A stretch of DNA of 64,000 nucleotides, from contig NZ_JAUSMX010000014.1 in assembly GCF_030646115.1 (NCBI RefSeq), forward strand, positions 62,001-126,000. Direction: 5' to 3'. The position numbers were made by a program, and so were the translations under genes. The number at the start of each line of letters is the position of its first letter. The stretch's first letter is position 1. The DNA comes from Fluviicoccus sp. (GTDB lineage Bacteria > Pseudomonadota > Gammaproteobacteria > Pseudomonadales > Moraxellaceae). The notes below the pieces were generated by a model that saw nothing but the letters and a program-made list of their open reading frames with translations, was not told the DNA's origin and searched no databases. Shown here piece by piece: positions 18,277-27,179 of the stretch.

Positions 18277-19011
18277 ATGTTTCGTCCCCTAGCCTCGTGG
18301 CCGGCCCTGATCCCTTTGCTATTGGCGGGCGTTGTCCAGGCAGAAGAAGCGCCCCCCCCCCCTGAAGATCCGCAAGCCGCTCCGGAGCAAGCCCAAGTCG
18401 CTGAACCGCCCGTGACGGAGCCTGCTCCGGAAGCAGTCGCAACGACACCTGCTCCGCAGCCTGCTGCATCAGGGCTGGAGCAGGAGCACGCGGCAGCTGA
18501 CCGTTTGCCGACCGCGACCCGTCAGGGTTTCATTCAGCGCCATCCCGTCAGCATGCCGAAAATGAGCATGCCCAAACCGGATTGGTCAACCTGGAAGCCC
18601 TCTGCGGTGTATGCTGGCGGCAGCCTGTTGAATGACATGGTAGGCGTGAACACGGTAGCGCTGACCGGAAAGGGCATATTTTACGCCCGGCTGGGACGTT
18701 TCGTGAATTTGGATCAGGGAGTGGCCCTGAATGGTGGCTGGCGGAGACCCATAACCGGCACTGTTTCGACCAATGGTTATTCCGGCGGTGTGTTTTTTGG
18801 CCATCTCATGGGTGATTCCTATGGCGGGGAAAAATATAACCGCCTGGGTATCGGTGCGGACCTGACTTACCAGTGGGTCAATGCACATACCCTGAAATCG
18901 TTTGGCGTGGGTGTCGGGGTAGGTGAAGAAAGGACCGGTGTCAAAGGTGAAAAGAAACGCGCAAAACCTGGCGCATTTTTCAGCTACAGCGTCAGTCTGA
19001 AGGTTCTTTAG
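18277..19011 (+). CDS. secreted hypothetical protein with Pro/Ala/Glu-rich N-terminus
   Basis: 244 residues from an ATG preceded by TGAGGA. Signal peptide (WPALIPLLLAGVVQAEE), a low-complexity stretch rich in Pro, Glu and Ala (about 24-75), then a C-terminal part of about 150 residues with alternating hydrophobic/polar pattern and a hydrophobic end (SYSVSLKVL) that might be a small outer-membrane barrel or an associated fold. I do not recognise a family. A longer in-frame start upstream would lie inside the symporter gene and is unlikely. Confidence 0.7.
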   Translation: MFRPLASWPALIPLLLAGVVQAEEAPPPPEDPQAAPEQAQVAEPPVTEPAPEAVATTPAPQPAASGLEQEHAAADRLPTATRQGFIQRHPVSMPKMSMPKPDWSTWKPSAVYAGGSLLNDMVGVNTVALTGKGIFYARLGRFVNLDQGVALNGGWRRPITGTVSTNGYSGGVFFGHLMGDSYGGEKYNRLGIGADLTYQWVNAHTLKSFGVGVGVGEERTGVKGEKKRAKPGAFFSYSVSLKVL

Positions 19012-19145
19012 ACAGTTATTTCCGCCCGATGCGATGGCCGAACTCCATAGTCCGGCCTGTGCTATGCTTCGCGGCTGAACAACCGGTTATGGGTTCCATT
19101 CCGTTATTTTTGGCTTCAATCAATCCGCTAGGCAGCACCTTCATT

Positions 19146-20390
19146 ATGGCTGACGTATCTTTCTGGCAGGAATTTACCTCCAGGCCTGACTTCTGGGGTT
19201 TCATCACCATTGCGCCGGTGGCGTCCTTCGTGACCTGGATCCATGTCTGGATGGCCCTGAAGATGGTGTTTTATCCCATCCGGTTCATTGGCGTGCATGT
19301 GGGACCAATCCCGTTGGGGTGGCAGGGTATTGTGCCGCGCAAGGCCGGGAAAATTTCAGGAATCCTGGTGGACCAGTCGCTGTCCAAGATTGGTTCGCTG
19401 GACGAGTTTTTCCGGGAAATGAAGCCCGATGAGATGGCTGAGTTCATCAGTGAGTCGATGATGGACAATGTCGAGGAGTTGATTGACGAGGTCATGTCCG
19501 AACGCAATTCGACGCTTTGGGAAAATCTGCCTCAAGCTATCAAGCGCCGCATCTACCTGCATGTCCGCAAGCAGGTCCCCGGCATCATGGACAGCCTGGT
19601 GACCGAGCTGACCTTCAATGTCGAAAACCTGGTGGACATGCGCGAAATGGTGGTTCGCCAGATGGAGAACGACCGTGAAATGATGGTGCGCATGTTCCTG
19701 CGCGTCGGCCAGAAGGAAATTGATTTTATCTGGCATATCAGTGCTGCGATCGGCGCCTTTTTCGGCATAGTGCAAATGGGGGTGTGGCTGGTGGTCCCCT
19801 GGCACTGGACGCTGGTGTTCTGGGCGGCCTTCTGGGGGTTGCTGACCAACTGGATTGCCATCTGGATGGTCTTTAATCCGGTGGAGCCGAAGCGTATTCC
19901 GATAGTCGGCTGGACTTGGCATGGTGCCTTCATGCGCCGGCAGACGGAAGTGTCCGAGGTGTTTGCCCACATCAGCACCCGTGAGTTGTTTACGATCAAG
20001 CAGATCATGACCGAGATGATGTTCGGGCCCAAGGCGGACAAGACCCGCAAGGTGGTCAAGCGTCATGTCAGCCGGATGCTGGATAGCCCGATTGTGCGCA
20101 CCGCGATCCAGATGACCATGGGCTGGGAGGAGTATGCCAGGCTCAAGGACACCATCATTGACAAGTCGATTGAAGCGACCATGGGTCCGATTTCTGATCC
20201 CGGCCTTAATGAAAGCCGGGCAGTGAAGGTCAATCAGCTGTTTCTGGAGCGGATGAAGCTGTTGACGCCGATGGAGTTCCAGAACCTGTTGCGGCCCGCC
20301 TTCCGGGAAGATGAATGGATTCTGATTGTGTTGGGAGGGGTGACGGGGGCTTTGGCGGGCTGGTTGCAGCTGATGCTGGGGTTCAAGTAA
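19146..20390 (+). CDS. DUF445-family membrane protein
   Basis: About 414 residues from the ATG at 19146; ATGs at 19029 and 19089 are in frame but add a sequence without family character. A membrane helix near the N-terminus (FITIAPVASFVTWIHVWMAL), two central ones (IGAFFGIVQMGVWLVVPW and FWAAFWGLLTNWIAIWMVF), a final one (LGGVTGALAGWLQLML), and the repeated FxPxxxxxIP(L/I)xGW blocks, including YPIRFIG and FNPVEPKRIPIVGW, typical of DUF445/YheB-like proteins. Function unknown. Confidence 0.82.
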   Translation: MADVSFWQEFTSRPDFWGFITIAPVASFVTWIHVWMALKMVFYPIRFIGVHVGPIPLGWQGIVPRKAGKISGILVDQSLSKIGSLDEFFREMKPDEMAEFISESMMDNVEELIDEVMSERNSTLWENLPQAIKRRIYLHVRKQVPGIMDSLVTELTFNVENLVDMREMVVRQMENDREMMVRMFLRVGQKEIDFIWHISAAIGAFFGIVQMGVWLVVPWHWTLVFWAAFWGLLTNWIAIWMVFNPVEPKRIPIVGWTWHGAFMRRQTEVSEVFAHISTRELFTIKQIMTEMMFGPKADKTRKVVKRHVSRMLDSPIVRTAIQMTMGWEEYARLKDTIIDKSIEATMGPISDPGLNESRAVKVNQLFLERMKLLTPMEFQNLLRPAFREDEWILIVLGGVTGALAGWLQLMLGFK

Positions 20391-20417
20391 GACCGGCAGC
20401 CAGTAACCTTATCCATG

Positions 20418-20446
20418 AAAAAGGGCAGAATGATCTGCCCTTTTTT
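20418..20446. terminator. bidirectional terminator between DUF445 gene and rlpA
   Basis: A 12-bp perfect stem (A5GGGCAGA and complement) with loop ATGA, followed by T6. It serves convergent genes ending at 20390 (+) and 20476 (-). Confidence 0.88.
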
Positions 20447-20475
20447 ACACTCGCCATTTAGTCACATCTGCGGTT

Positions 20476-21354
20476 TCAGCGTCTCACGATCACGGGGGAG
20501 CCGACAGCGGCTTCCCGCAGCAGTTGCGTGGTTTTCAGGGCAGAGGCCTCATCATTGAAGGGGCCGATCTGAACGCGGTGCACCGGCATGGGGTCATCGG
20601 AGGTCTGGATGTTGACTTGCAAGCCCGCAAGTTCCAGCAAGCGGTTTTGCAAAGCCGCAGCATTATCGCGATTGCCGAAGGCGCCAGCCTGAACAAAGAA
20701 CTTGACCGGAGCCGCCTTGGGCTCCTGACGGGCAATGACCTGTTGCTCTTTCAGCGCCCGGGTGGGGCTGATGGTTTCAATGGAAACATTGGCGGTGCCG
20801 TGCTGCAGCATGTCCAGCTTGGCGGCGGCGGCCCAGGAGACATCCATGACGCGGTCAGAATGGAAGGGGCCGCGATCATTCACCTTCAGGATCACGCTTT
20901 TGCCGTTGTCGCGATTGGTGACGCGGACGTAGCAGGGAATGGGCAGGTTTTTGTGGGCGGCTGTCATTTTGTACATGTCGTAGCGTTCGCCACTGGAGGT
21001 ACGACGCCCGTGGAACTTCTGGCCATACCAAGAGGCACGCCCGGCTTGGCTGAAGCCGTCAGTCTTGGCCAGGATGTTGTATGTTTTGCCCAGCACGGTG
21101 TAAGGGCTGGTATTGCCGTAACGGCTCAGAGGTTCGTCGGAGGGCACTGCATCCTGCAGCATGGCAAGTTCTTCGGCGGAAAGGGGCTTTTGGGGGGCGC
21201 CGTCCGCAGGAACGACAAAGTCGCCTTTACCATAGGCATACGGAGATTGCACGGCATTCATGCCGGCGCGTGGGGGAGTATGGCTACAGGCGCCAAGGGC
21301 AGCGCCGACCAGGAGGCCGATTCCCGCACGTAAAACAGTTTTCGGATATGTCAT
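20476..21354 (-). CDS. rlpA: septal ring lytic transglycosylase-type lipoprotein RlpA
   Basis: 292 residues. Lipobox ALGAC (C22), a double-psi beta-barrel domain (GRASWYGQKFHGRRTSSGE, AAHKNLPIPCYVRVTN, KVNDRGPF) at about 100-190, and a C-terminal SPOR domain (about 212-290) that binds denuded glycan at the septum. In Pseudomonas RlpA cleaves such glycans; the active-site region is present here. It stands 172 bases downstream of mltB and may have its own promoter. Confidence 0.95.
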   Translation of the reverse strand: MTYPKTVLRAGIGLLVGAALGACSHTPPRAGMNAVQSPYAYGKGDFVVPADGAPQKPLSAEELAMLQDAVPSDEPLSRYGNTSPYTVLGKTYNILAKTDGFSQAGRASWYGQKFHGRRTSSGERYDMYKMTAAHKNLPIPCYVRVTNRDNGKSVILKVNDRGPFHSDRVMDVSWAAAAKLDMLQHGTANVSIETISPTRALKEQQVIARQEPKAAPVKFFVQAGAFGNRDNAAALQNRLLELAGLQVNIQTSDDPMPVHRVQIGPFNDEASALKTTQLLREAAVGSPVIVRR

Positions 21355-21526
21355 CGGTTTTGACTCCTAGACATGGGTTGAACAGATTTGCCCCGCTTTT
21401 TTTCTTGATCTTGAAGGGCTGCGTGAAGCCATCCTAACCGTTTTTTTTCCGGATGTCCAAATTTGATCAAGAAACACCCATAATCCGGATGCTTAAATCG
21501 TGCCAAAATTGCAACAATTTATGAAA

Positions 21527-22534
21527 TCACGGAGTTTCTATGCCCGCCGAGAGCCTGGAGCTCCGGATCGCTTCACTGAGCTGGAACACAGCCATGGCAT
21601 AGTTGTAGCTACGGTTATAGCGGGTGATGGCGAAAAAATTCTCGAAGACAATCCAGAACTCAGCTCCGTTTTCGCCTTGAAGCCGTATGGCTGCCACCGG
21701 TGTTTCCGGTGCAAAGCTGCCTTCGCGGGGAACCAGGCCCCGGGTGGCCAGTTCGCCTAGTGTAGTGGCGGTTTTGAGGTCGGTGGACAGCTGTTCGTCA
21801 TAGCGGTCATTGCTGATCTGAGCGCGGACAGCAACCGCCTCCCCGGTTTTCCAGCCATTGGCGAGAAAATAGTTGGCTACCGAGCCGATGGCGTCTACCG
21901 GATCGTTGAGCAGGTCGGTGCGGCCGTCGCCGCTGTAGTCGATGGCGAGGTTACGCCAGCTGGATGGCATGAACTGCGGAAAACCCATGGCGCCCGCATA
22001 AGAACCGTAGGTTTGCAGCAGATCCAGTTGCTGTTCCTTGGCCAGCATAAGGAAGGTTCGCAGTTCCTTGCGGAAAAAGGAGCCCCGGGCGGGATAATCA
22101 AATGCCAGGCTGGTCAGGGAGTCAATCACCCTGAGGTTGCCCTTGTTGCCGCCATATTTGGTTTCCACGCCGATAATGGCGACAATGATTTCGGGGGGGA
22201 CGCCGAACTGCTGACTGGCGTTGTCCAGTTCCTGCGCATAAGTGCTCCAGAATTCGACGCCCTTGCGGATACGGTCACCGGACACAAAGTTGGGCCGGTA
22301 GTTTTTCCACTCACGCGTCTTCTCAGCCGGACGGGCAATGGCTTCCAGTCCTTTGTCCTGGCGGCTGACCGTTGAAAAAACGGCCGTCAGTTCCCCCGGC
22401 GGGTAGATGCCTTCTTTTTCAAGGCTGCCGATCAACGCCTGGAGTTCTTCGTACTGGTCATAGTCTCCGGCAAAGGCCGGGGTAACGGGCAGCAACAGGG
22501 CGCAAAGCGCCAGGGCAGGGCGGAGGATTTTCAT
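21527..22534 (-). CDS. mltB: membrane-bound lytic murein transglycosylase B
   Basis: 335 residues with a signal peptide (LALCALLLPVTPAFA) and no lipobox Cys, so this copy is probably soluble in the periplasm like SltB. The catalytic Glu is in IIGVETKYGG, with the MltB motifs SLTSLAFDYPARG, GSYAGAMGFPQFMPSSW and AIGSVANYF. Cleaves peptidoglycan to 1,6-anhydromuropeptides. It follows rodA by 14 bases in the elongasome operon. Confidence 0.95.
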   Translation of the reverse strand: MKILRPALALCALLLPVTPAFAGDYDQYEELQALIGSLEKEGIYPPGELTAVFSTVSRQDKGLEAIARPAEKTREWKNYRPNFVSGDRIRKGVEFWSTYAQELDNASQQFGVPPEIIVAIIGVETKYGGNKGNLRVIDSLTSLAFDYPARGSFFRKELRTFLMLAKEQQLDLLQTYGSYAGAMGFPQFMPSSWRNLAIDYSGDGRTDLLNDPVDAIGSVANYFLANGWKTGEAVAVRAQISNDRYDEQLSTDLKTATTLGELATRGLVPREGSFAPETPVAAIRLQGENGAEFWIVFENFFAITRYNRSYNYAMAVFQLSEAIRSSRLSAGIETP

Positions 22535-22548
22535 GGCGGGGTTTCCGG

Positions 22549-23703
22549 CTACAGCGTTTTCTTGTGGGTATGGATCGACATCAGCATGCCGAAACCGGTC
22601 ATCAGGGTCAGGATGGCGGTTCCGCCATAACTGATGAACGGCAGGGGTACGCCAACGACCGGCAATATACCACTCACCATTCCGGCGTTCACAAACACAT
22701 AAACAAAAAACGACAAGGTGATGGCTCCCGCCAGCAGGCGGCTGTAGGAGTCAGTTGCGGTGCCGGCAATATAAAGGCAACGCAGCAGGATGAGGCTGTA
22801 GAGAGTCAGTAGCAGCAAAATGCCGAAGAGGCCGAATTCTTCGGAATAGGCGGCGATGACAAAGTCGGTATGCCCTTCCGGCAGGAATTCCAGATGCGCC
22901 TGGGAGCCCTTCAGCCAGCCTTTGCCGAACAGGCCGCCGGAGCCGATGGCGGTCTTGGACTGAATGATATTCCAGCCCGTACCCAAGGGGTCAGCTTCGG
23001 GATTGAATAGCGTCAGGATGCGTTGTTGCTGATAATCATGGAGGGTGTGCCAGGCGAAGGGCGCGGCGGCGGCGGCGGCGGCGATGCCGACGCTGATGAG
23101 CCACCACGGCAAGCCTGCCAGGAACAGCACAAAAAAACCGCTGGCTGCGACCAGGATGGCAGTGCCAAGGTCGGGCTGCCGCGCAATCAGGAAGGCTGGA
23201 AAGGCAATCAGCAGCAGCGAGGCCGCCACCGCTTTCAGCGAGGGGGGCAGCAACCGGCCGGAAAGATACCAAGCCATCATCATCGGCATGGCCAGTTTCA
23301 TGAATTCCGAGGGCTGGAACCGGGTAACGCCGGGAATGGTGAGCCACCGCCGGGCCCCCATGGCTACGGTGCCGAACAGGGCGACCATGATCAGCAGTAA
23401 AACCACGCCCGCAAACAGCCAGGGTGAAAACGCCTGATAAATCCGGGGCGGAATTTGCGCCATGAACAACATCATGCAAAGCCCCATGCCGAAGCTGCCG
23501 GCTTGTTTCAGCACCAGTGCGCTGTTGCGGCCGGTTGCGCTGTACAGCTCAATCAAACCGATGGCCACGGTCAGGATCAGTACAATCAATAACGGCAGGT
23601 CCAGATGCAGCCGGGTCCACGGCGGACTGCGCCGGACAAAGGAGGATCCATCCTGGGGGGCCTGGCGTAGGTAGCGGTATTGACCGGGATCGAGATCGTT
23701 CAT
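22549..23703 (-). CDS. rodA: rod-shape-determining peptidoglycan polymerase RodA
   Basis: 384 residues, about ten membrane helices, SEDS family. Motifs GARRWLTIPGVTRFQPSEFMKL, RQPDLGTA (with the catalytic Asp region) and GGLFGKGWLKGSQ ... LPEGHTDFVIA are diagnostic; VPLPFISYGG is near the C-terminus. Polymerises glycan for lateral wall growth with PBP2. Its start overlaps the mrdA stop by four bases. Confidence 0.97.
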   Translation of the reverse strand: MNDLDPGQYRYLRQAPQDGSSFVRRSPPWTRLHLDLPLLIVLILTVAIGLIELYSATGRNSALVLKQAGSFGMGLCMMLFMAQIPPRIYQAFSPWLFAGVVLLLIMVALFGTVAMGARRWLTIPGVTRFQPSEFMKLAMPMMMAWYLSGRLLPPSLKAVAASLLLIAFPAFLIARQPDLGTAILVAASGFFVLFLAGLPWWLISVGIAAAAAAAPFAWHTLHDYQQQRILTLFNPEADPLGTGWNIIQSKTAIGSGGLFGKGWLKGSQAHLEFLPEGHTDFVIAAYSEEFGLFGILLLLTLYSLILLRCLYIAGTATDSYSRLLAGAITLSFFVYVFVNAGMVSGILPVVGVPLPFISYGGTAILTLMTGFGMLMSIHTHKKTL

Positions 23704-25637
23704 TCATCGGTTCCGGTATCGGCGGGCGGCGGAGTGACGGCTTGCGGGGTTGCGGTCGCTGATGCCGGTGAAGGAGTCGGTGCGACGGTACTTTCCGGCG
23801 CTTTGCCGTGAACGGCGTAATCGAACAGGGCGCGGGCAATGGGGCCGGCGGCCGAATTGCCGTGCCGGCCGTTTTCCACCAGCACCGCTACGGCGATTTT
23901 TGGGGCATCCGCCGGTGCGAAGCCCATGAACCAAGCGTGATCCCAATGGCGGGGATCTGTCCTGGACTCGCTGTAACGCTCTCCTTGCTTGATGCCTTTG
24001 ACCTGCGCAGTGCCGGTCTTGCCGGCGATTTCGTAACCGACCAGTCCGCGCCGCAAGCTGCCGGCCGTGCCGTGACCATGCACCACAGCCTTCATGGCCG
24101 CATGCATGCGCTCCCATTCAACCGGGGCGCCGTTGAATGACACCATGCCGTCCGGTTGGTTGACAGGGGCATAGGGGTAAGGGCCGCTGACGCTTTTCAG
24201 CAGGTGCGGCGTAATATGCCGCCCCTTGTTGGCGATGATGGCGGTGGCCATGGCCAGTTGCAGCGGCGTCACCGTAAAGTAACCTTGTCCGATGCCCACC
24301 GACATCATTTCGCCGGGATACCAGGGCGCTTTCAGGCGTTCCCTTTTCCATTTGATGGTGGGCAGGGTGCCGCTTTTCTCGCTGACCAGATCAATACCGG
24401 TGGGCCTGCCGAAGCCGAACTGGATCATCCAGTCATGGAAGCGGTCCACGCCGATTCGCCCCGCCAGTTGATAGAAATAGGTATCGCAGGACTGCTCAAT
24501 GGCCTTGAAGAGATTGACGGTTCCGTGGCCGGTCTTTTTCCAGTCACGGAACAGGTGGCTGTCGCCGGGCAGGTGGTAATAGCCGGGGTCGCTGATTTTA
24601 AAGTCCCAGTCCACCAACCCGTAATGGAGGCCGCCCATGCCCGAAAACGGCTTGATGGTGGAGCCGGGCGGGTAGATGCCTTGCAATGCACGGTTATAGA
24701 GTGGGCGGTCCGGATGGTCGCGCCATTCGGCATACTGTTTGCCGGAGATGCCGCCGACAAAGGGATTGGGGTCGAAACCGGGATTGCTGACGAAGGCCAG
24801 CACGCCGCCTGTGGCCGGGTCGATGGCCACAACCGCCCCCCGGCGTCCCGCCAGCTGTTCGGCAGCCAGTTTCTGCATGCCGTAGTCGAGGTGCAACACC
24901 AAGTCGTCGCCGCGTGTCGGGGCGGTGCGGTCCAGCGGCCGCAGCATCTGGCCATGGGCATTGGCCTCGATGTACTGATAGCCCGGACGCCCTTGCAACA
25001 GCGTTTCGTAATATTTTTCGAGACCGGTTTTGCCAATCAGGTCGGTGCCGCTGTAAACCGTCGGGTCGATGCGCTTGGCTTCGTCTTCGGCAATGCGGCC
25101 GACGTAACCGATGGAGTGTGCAAACAGTTCGCCAAAGGGATAGTAGCGGGCGAGCTTTACCTCGATCTCAATGCCGGGGAAATTGAAGCGCACCTCGGCA
25201 AAGCGGGCAATGTCGGCTTCACTGAGGTTGATTTTGACCGGGATGTTTTCGTAGGGACTGGCTGTCTTCAGGCGGGTGCGGAACCGGGCAATATCTTCCG
25301 GACCCAGGCCCAGCACCGGCGCCAGCCGCAGCAGGGTGTCATTGATGTCTTTCGCTTCTTCGCGGTTGAGCGTGGCGGTAAAAGACGGGCGGTTGTCGGC
25401 CAGCAGGACGCCGTTGCGGTCATAGATATAGCCGCGCGGCGGCGCGATGGCCTGCAGCTTGATGCGGTTGTTGTCGGAAAGGGTCTGATAGCGGTCGTGC
25501 TGCACGACCTGCAGCCAGGCGTAGCGAAAGACGAGCAGTCCGAAAGCCAGAAACACCAGCGTCCCCGCGACTGTCGCCCGTCGCCGGAAGAGTGCGGCTT
25601 CGAGCTGGCTGTCCTTGAGGTGCTTTTTCTGGTCCAT
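23700..25637 (-). CDS. mrdA: penicillin-binding protein 2
   Basis: 645 residues, single N-terminal membrane anchor (about 24-45), a pedestal domain, then a transpeptidase domain with catalytic Ser in STIKPF, SCDTYFYQL, and KTGTAQ. Cross-links peptidoglycan during elongation. It begins six bases after rlmH. The C-terminal tail is Pro/Ala/Thr-rich and longer than in E. coli. Confidence 0.97.
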   Translation of the reverse strand: MDQKKHLKDSQLEAALFRRRATVAGTLVFLAFGLLVFRYAWLQVVQHDRYQTLSDNNRIKLQAIAPPRGYIYDRNGVLLADNRPSFTATLNREEAKDINDTLLRLAPVLGLGPEDIARFRTRLKTASPYENIPVKINLSEADIARFAEVRFNFPGIEIEVKLARYYPFGELFAHSIGYVGRIAEDEAKRIDPTVYSGTDLIGKTGLEKYYETLLQGRPGYQYIEANAHGQMLRPLDRTAPTRGDDLVLHLDYGMQKLAAEQLAGRRGAVVAIDPATGGVLAFVSNPGFDPNPFVGGISGKQYAEWRDHPDRPLYNRALQGIYPPGSTIKPFSGMGGLHYGLVDWDFKISDPGYYHLPGDSHLFRDWKKTGHGTVNLFKAIEQSCDTYFYQLAGRIGVDRFHDWMIQFGFGRPTGIDLVSEKSGTLPTIKWKRERLKAPWYPGEMMSVGIGQGYFTVTPLQLAMATAIIANKGRHITPHLLKSVSGPYPYAPVNQPDGMVSFNGAPVEWERMHAAMKAVVHGHGTAGSLRRGLVGYEIAGKTGTAQVKGIKQGERYSESRTDPRHWDHAWFMGFAPADAPKIAVAVLVENGRHGNSAAGPIARALFDYAVHGKAPESTVAPTPSPASATATPQAVTPPPADTGTDE

Positions 25638-25643
25638 GGCGGC

Positions 25644-26111
25644 TCAGCGGTGGTAGGGGTGTCCCTTGAGCAGGGTCCAGGCGCGGTATATCTGTTCCGC
25701 CACTACAATGCGCACCAGCGGATGCGGCAAGGTCAGCGGCGACAAGGACCAGCGCTCACTGGCCTGGGCCAGCAGTTCGGGGGCCAGGCCGTCCGGCCCG
25801 CCCACCAGCAGGGCGATGTTCTGCCCGCCCTGCAGCCACTTGGCGGTGCGGTCGCGCAAGTCCTCGGTGGACCAGGGCTTGCCCAGCACATCCAGCGCCA
25901 CGACGCGGTCGGAGGGGTGGATGGCTGCCTGGATGGCCTCGGCTTCCTGCCGTTTCCACTGCTCCGCCTCGTTGCTGCGGGTGCGTTTGGCGGCCGGGAT
26001 TTCCACCAGCTCCAGCCGGACATCGTCCTGCAGGCGCTTGGCGTATTCCTGATAGCCCTCGGTGACCCAGTCGGGCATTTTCTGCCCGACCGCCAGCAAT
26101 CGGATGCGCAT
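25644..26111 (-). CDS. rlmH: 23S rRNA pseudouridine-1915 N3-methyltransferase
   Basis: 155 residues, the exact size of the SPOUT-family RlmH. The SAM-binding knot (LLVGGPDGLAPELL) and the C-terminal LPHPLVRIVVAEQIYRAW ... HPYHR are diagnostic. Acts on assembled ribosomes in the cytoplasm. Its ATG shares one base with the stop codon of rsfS (TGATG type overlap). Confidence 0.97.
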   Translation of the reverse strand: MRIRLLAVGQKMPDWVTEGYQEYAKRLQDDVRLELVEIPAAKRTRSNEAEQWKRQEAEAIQAAIHPSDRVVALDVLGKPWSTEDLRDRTAKWLQGGQNIALLVGGPDGLAPELLAQASERWSLSPLTLPHPLVRIVVAEQIYRAWTLLKGHPYHR

Positions 26112-26467
26112 CAGGCTTCGGCGGTCTTGCCTTCAGGAACCGTCCACAGGCGTTCCAGGTCATAGAACTTGCGGGTGGCGGGCAGCATGACGTGGACAAT
26201 GACGCCAGCGAGGTCGATCAGCACCCATTCGGCGTCGCGTTCGCCTTCCACGCCCAGCGGACGCACACCGGCTTCCTTGGACTTGACGACGACATTGTCA
26301 GCCAAAGATTTGCAATGGCGGGTGGAGGTGCCGCTGGCGATCACCATGAAATCGGCAAGGCCGGTCAGTTGGCGAACGTCCAGGGTTAATACATTCTGGG
26401 CCTTGATGTCGGCGAGGGCGTCCTGGACGACCTTGACCAGCTCCTCAGAAGTCAGTGCGGGATTCAT
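26111..26467 (-). CDS. rsfS: ribosome silencing factor RsfS
   Basis: 118 residues from the ATG at 26467; a longer frame upstream is the shadow of nadD. Motifs [29 protein letters not shown] and [14 protein letters not shown] define the RsfS/YbeB family, which binds L14 and blocks subunit joining under starvation. The start lies 23 bases inside the end of nadD. Confidence 0.95.
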   Translation of the reverse strand: MNPALTSEELVKVVQDALADIKAQNVLTLDVRQLTGLADFMVIASGTSTRHCKSLADNVVVKSKEAGVRPLGVEGERDAEWVLIDLAGVIVHVMLPATRKFYDLERLWTVPEGKTAEA

Positions 26468-27143
26468 GCGGGGGAGAGACTCCGTACAGTTGGTTATGGC
26501 GGATGTAACCGGCCACCGACGCCGGAAGGGGCTGCGTTTCGGGCGCGGCTCCCTGATGCAGCGCGGCGCGGATGGCGGTGCTGCTGACGGCGTGCGGGGT
26601 GGTTTCGGCCAGCAGTATGCGGCCATTCGGCGCGCATTCTAGCATGCGCGGGTCGTTGACCCTATGGGCGGCCAGCCATTCCGCGATTTCTCCGACGAAA
26701 TCCGGGCTGCAGCCGGGGCGAGTGACGACCAGCAGGTGGGCAAAGTCCGTCAGTTCGCGCCAACGATGCCATTGGTTGAGGGTTAGCAGGCTGTCTAGGC
26801 CGAGGATGAAGACCAGTGGCTGGTCGGTACCGAGTTCCTGACGCAATTCGGTCAGGGTGTCGATGGTGTAGGAAGGCGGCGGACGGCGGGACTCGCGGTC
26901 ATCCACCTGCAAGCGGGCGTGACAGCTGACAGCCAGTTGCAGCATGGCCAGTCGGTGTGCAAAAGCGGCTCCGTCATCCTTCAGGGGAGAACGGGCGGCG
27001 GGCAGCAGCGTCAGTCGCTCAAAGGGAAAGCGGTCGAGCAGTTCCAGGGCGGTCTGCAGGTGGCCTTCGTGGACCGGGTCGAAGGAGCCGCCGAAGTAGG
27101 CAATGGCTGAAATGAGGGCATGTCCGTCAAGGATTTCAGGCAA
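26445..27143 (-). CDS. nadD: nicotinate-nucleotide adenylyltransferase
   Basis: 232 residues. Nucleotidyltransferase motifs [14 protein letters not shown] near the N-terminus and VSSTAIR near the C-terminus are clear. Makes deamido-NAD from nicotinate mononucleotide and ATP. It begins 36 bases after dsbD, so dsbD may read into the cell-wall operon. Confidence 0.95.
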   Translation of the reverse strand: MPEILDGHALISAIAYFGGSFDPVHEGHLQTALELLDRFPFERLTLLPAARSPLKDDGAAFAHRLAMLQLAVSCHARLQVDDRESRRPPPSYTIDTLTELRQELGTDQPLVFILGLDSLLTLNQWHRWRELTDFAHLLVVTRPGCSPDFVGEIAEWLAAHRVNDPRMLECAPNGRILLAETTPHAVSSTAIRAALHQGAAPETQPLPASVAGYIRHNQLYGVSPPHESRTDF

Positions 27144-27179
27144 GCCTAACCCAGCCGTATGACGCTGTCCATGTGGGGC

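Noticed and set aside
24156-26165. 669-codon plus-strand open frame opposite mrdA and rlmH
   Set aside because: Antisense to two certain genes; the product has no recognisable domain and the frame simply mirrors GC-rich codon use.
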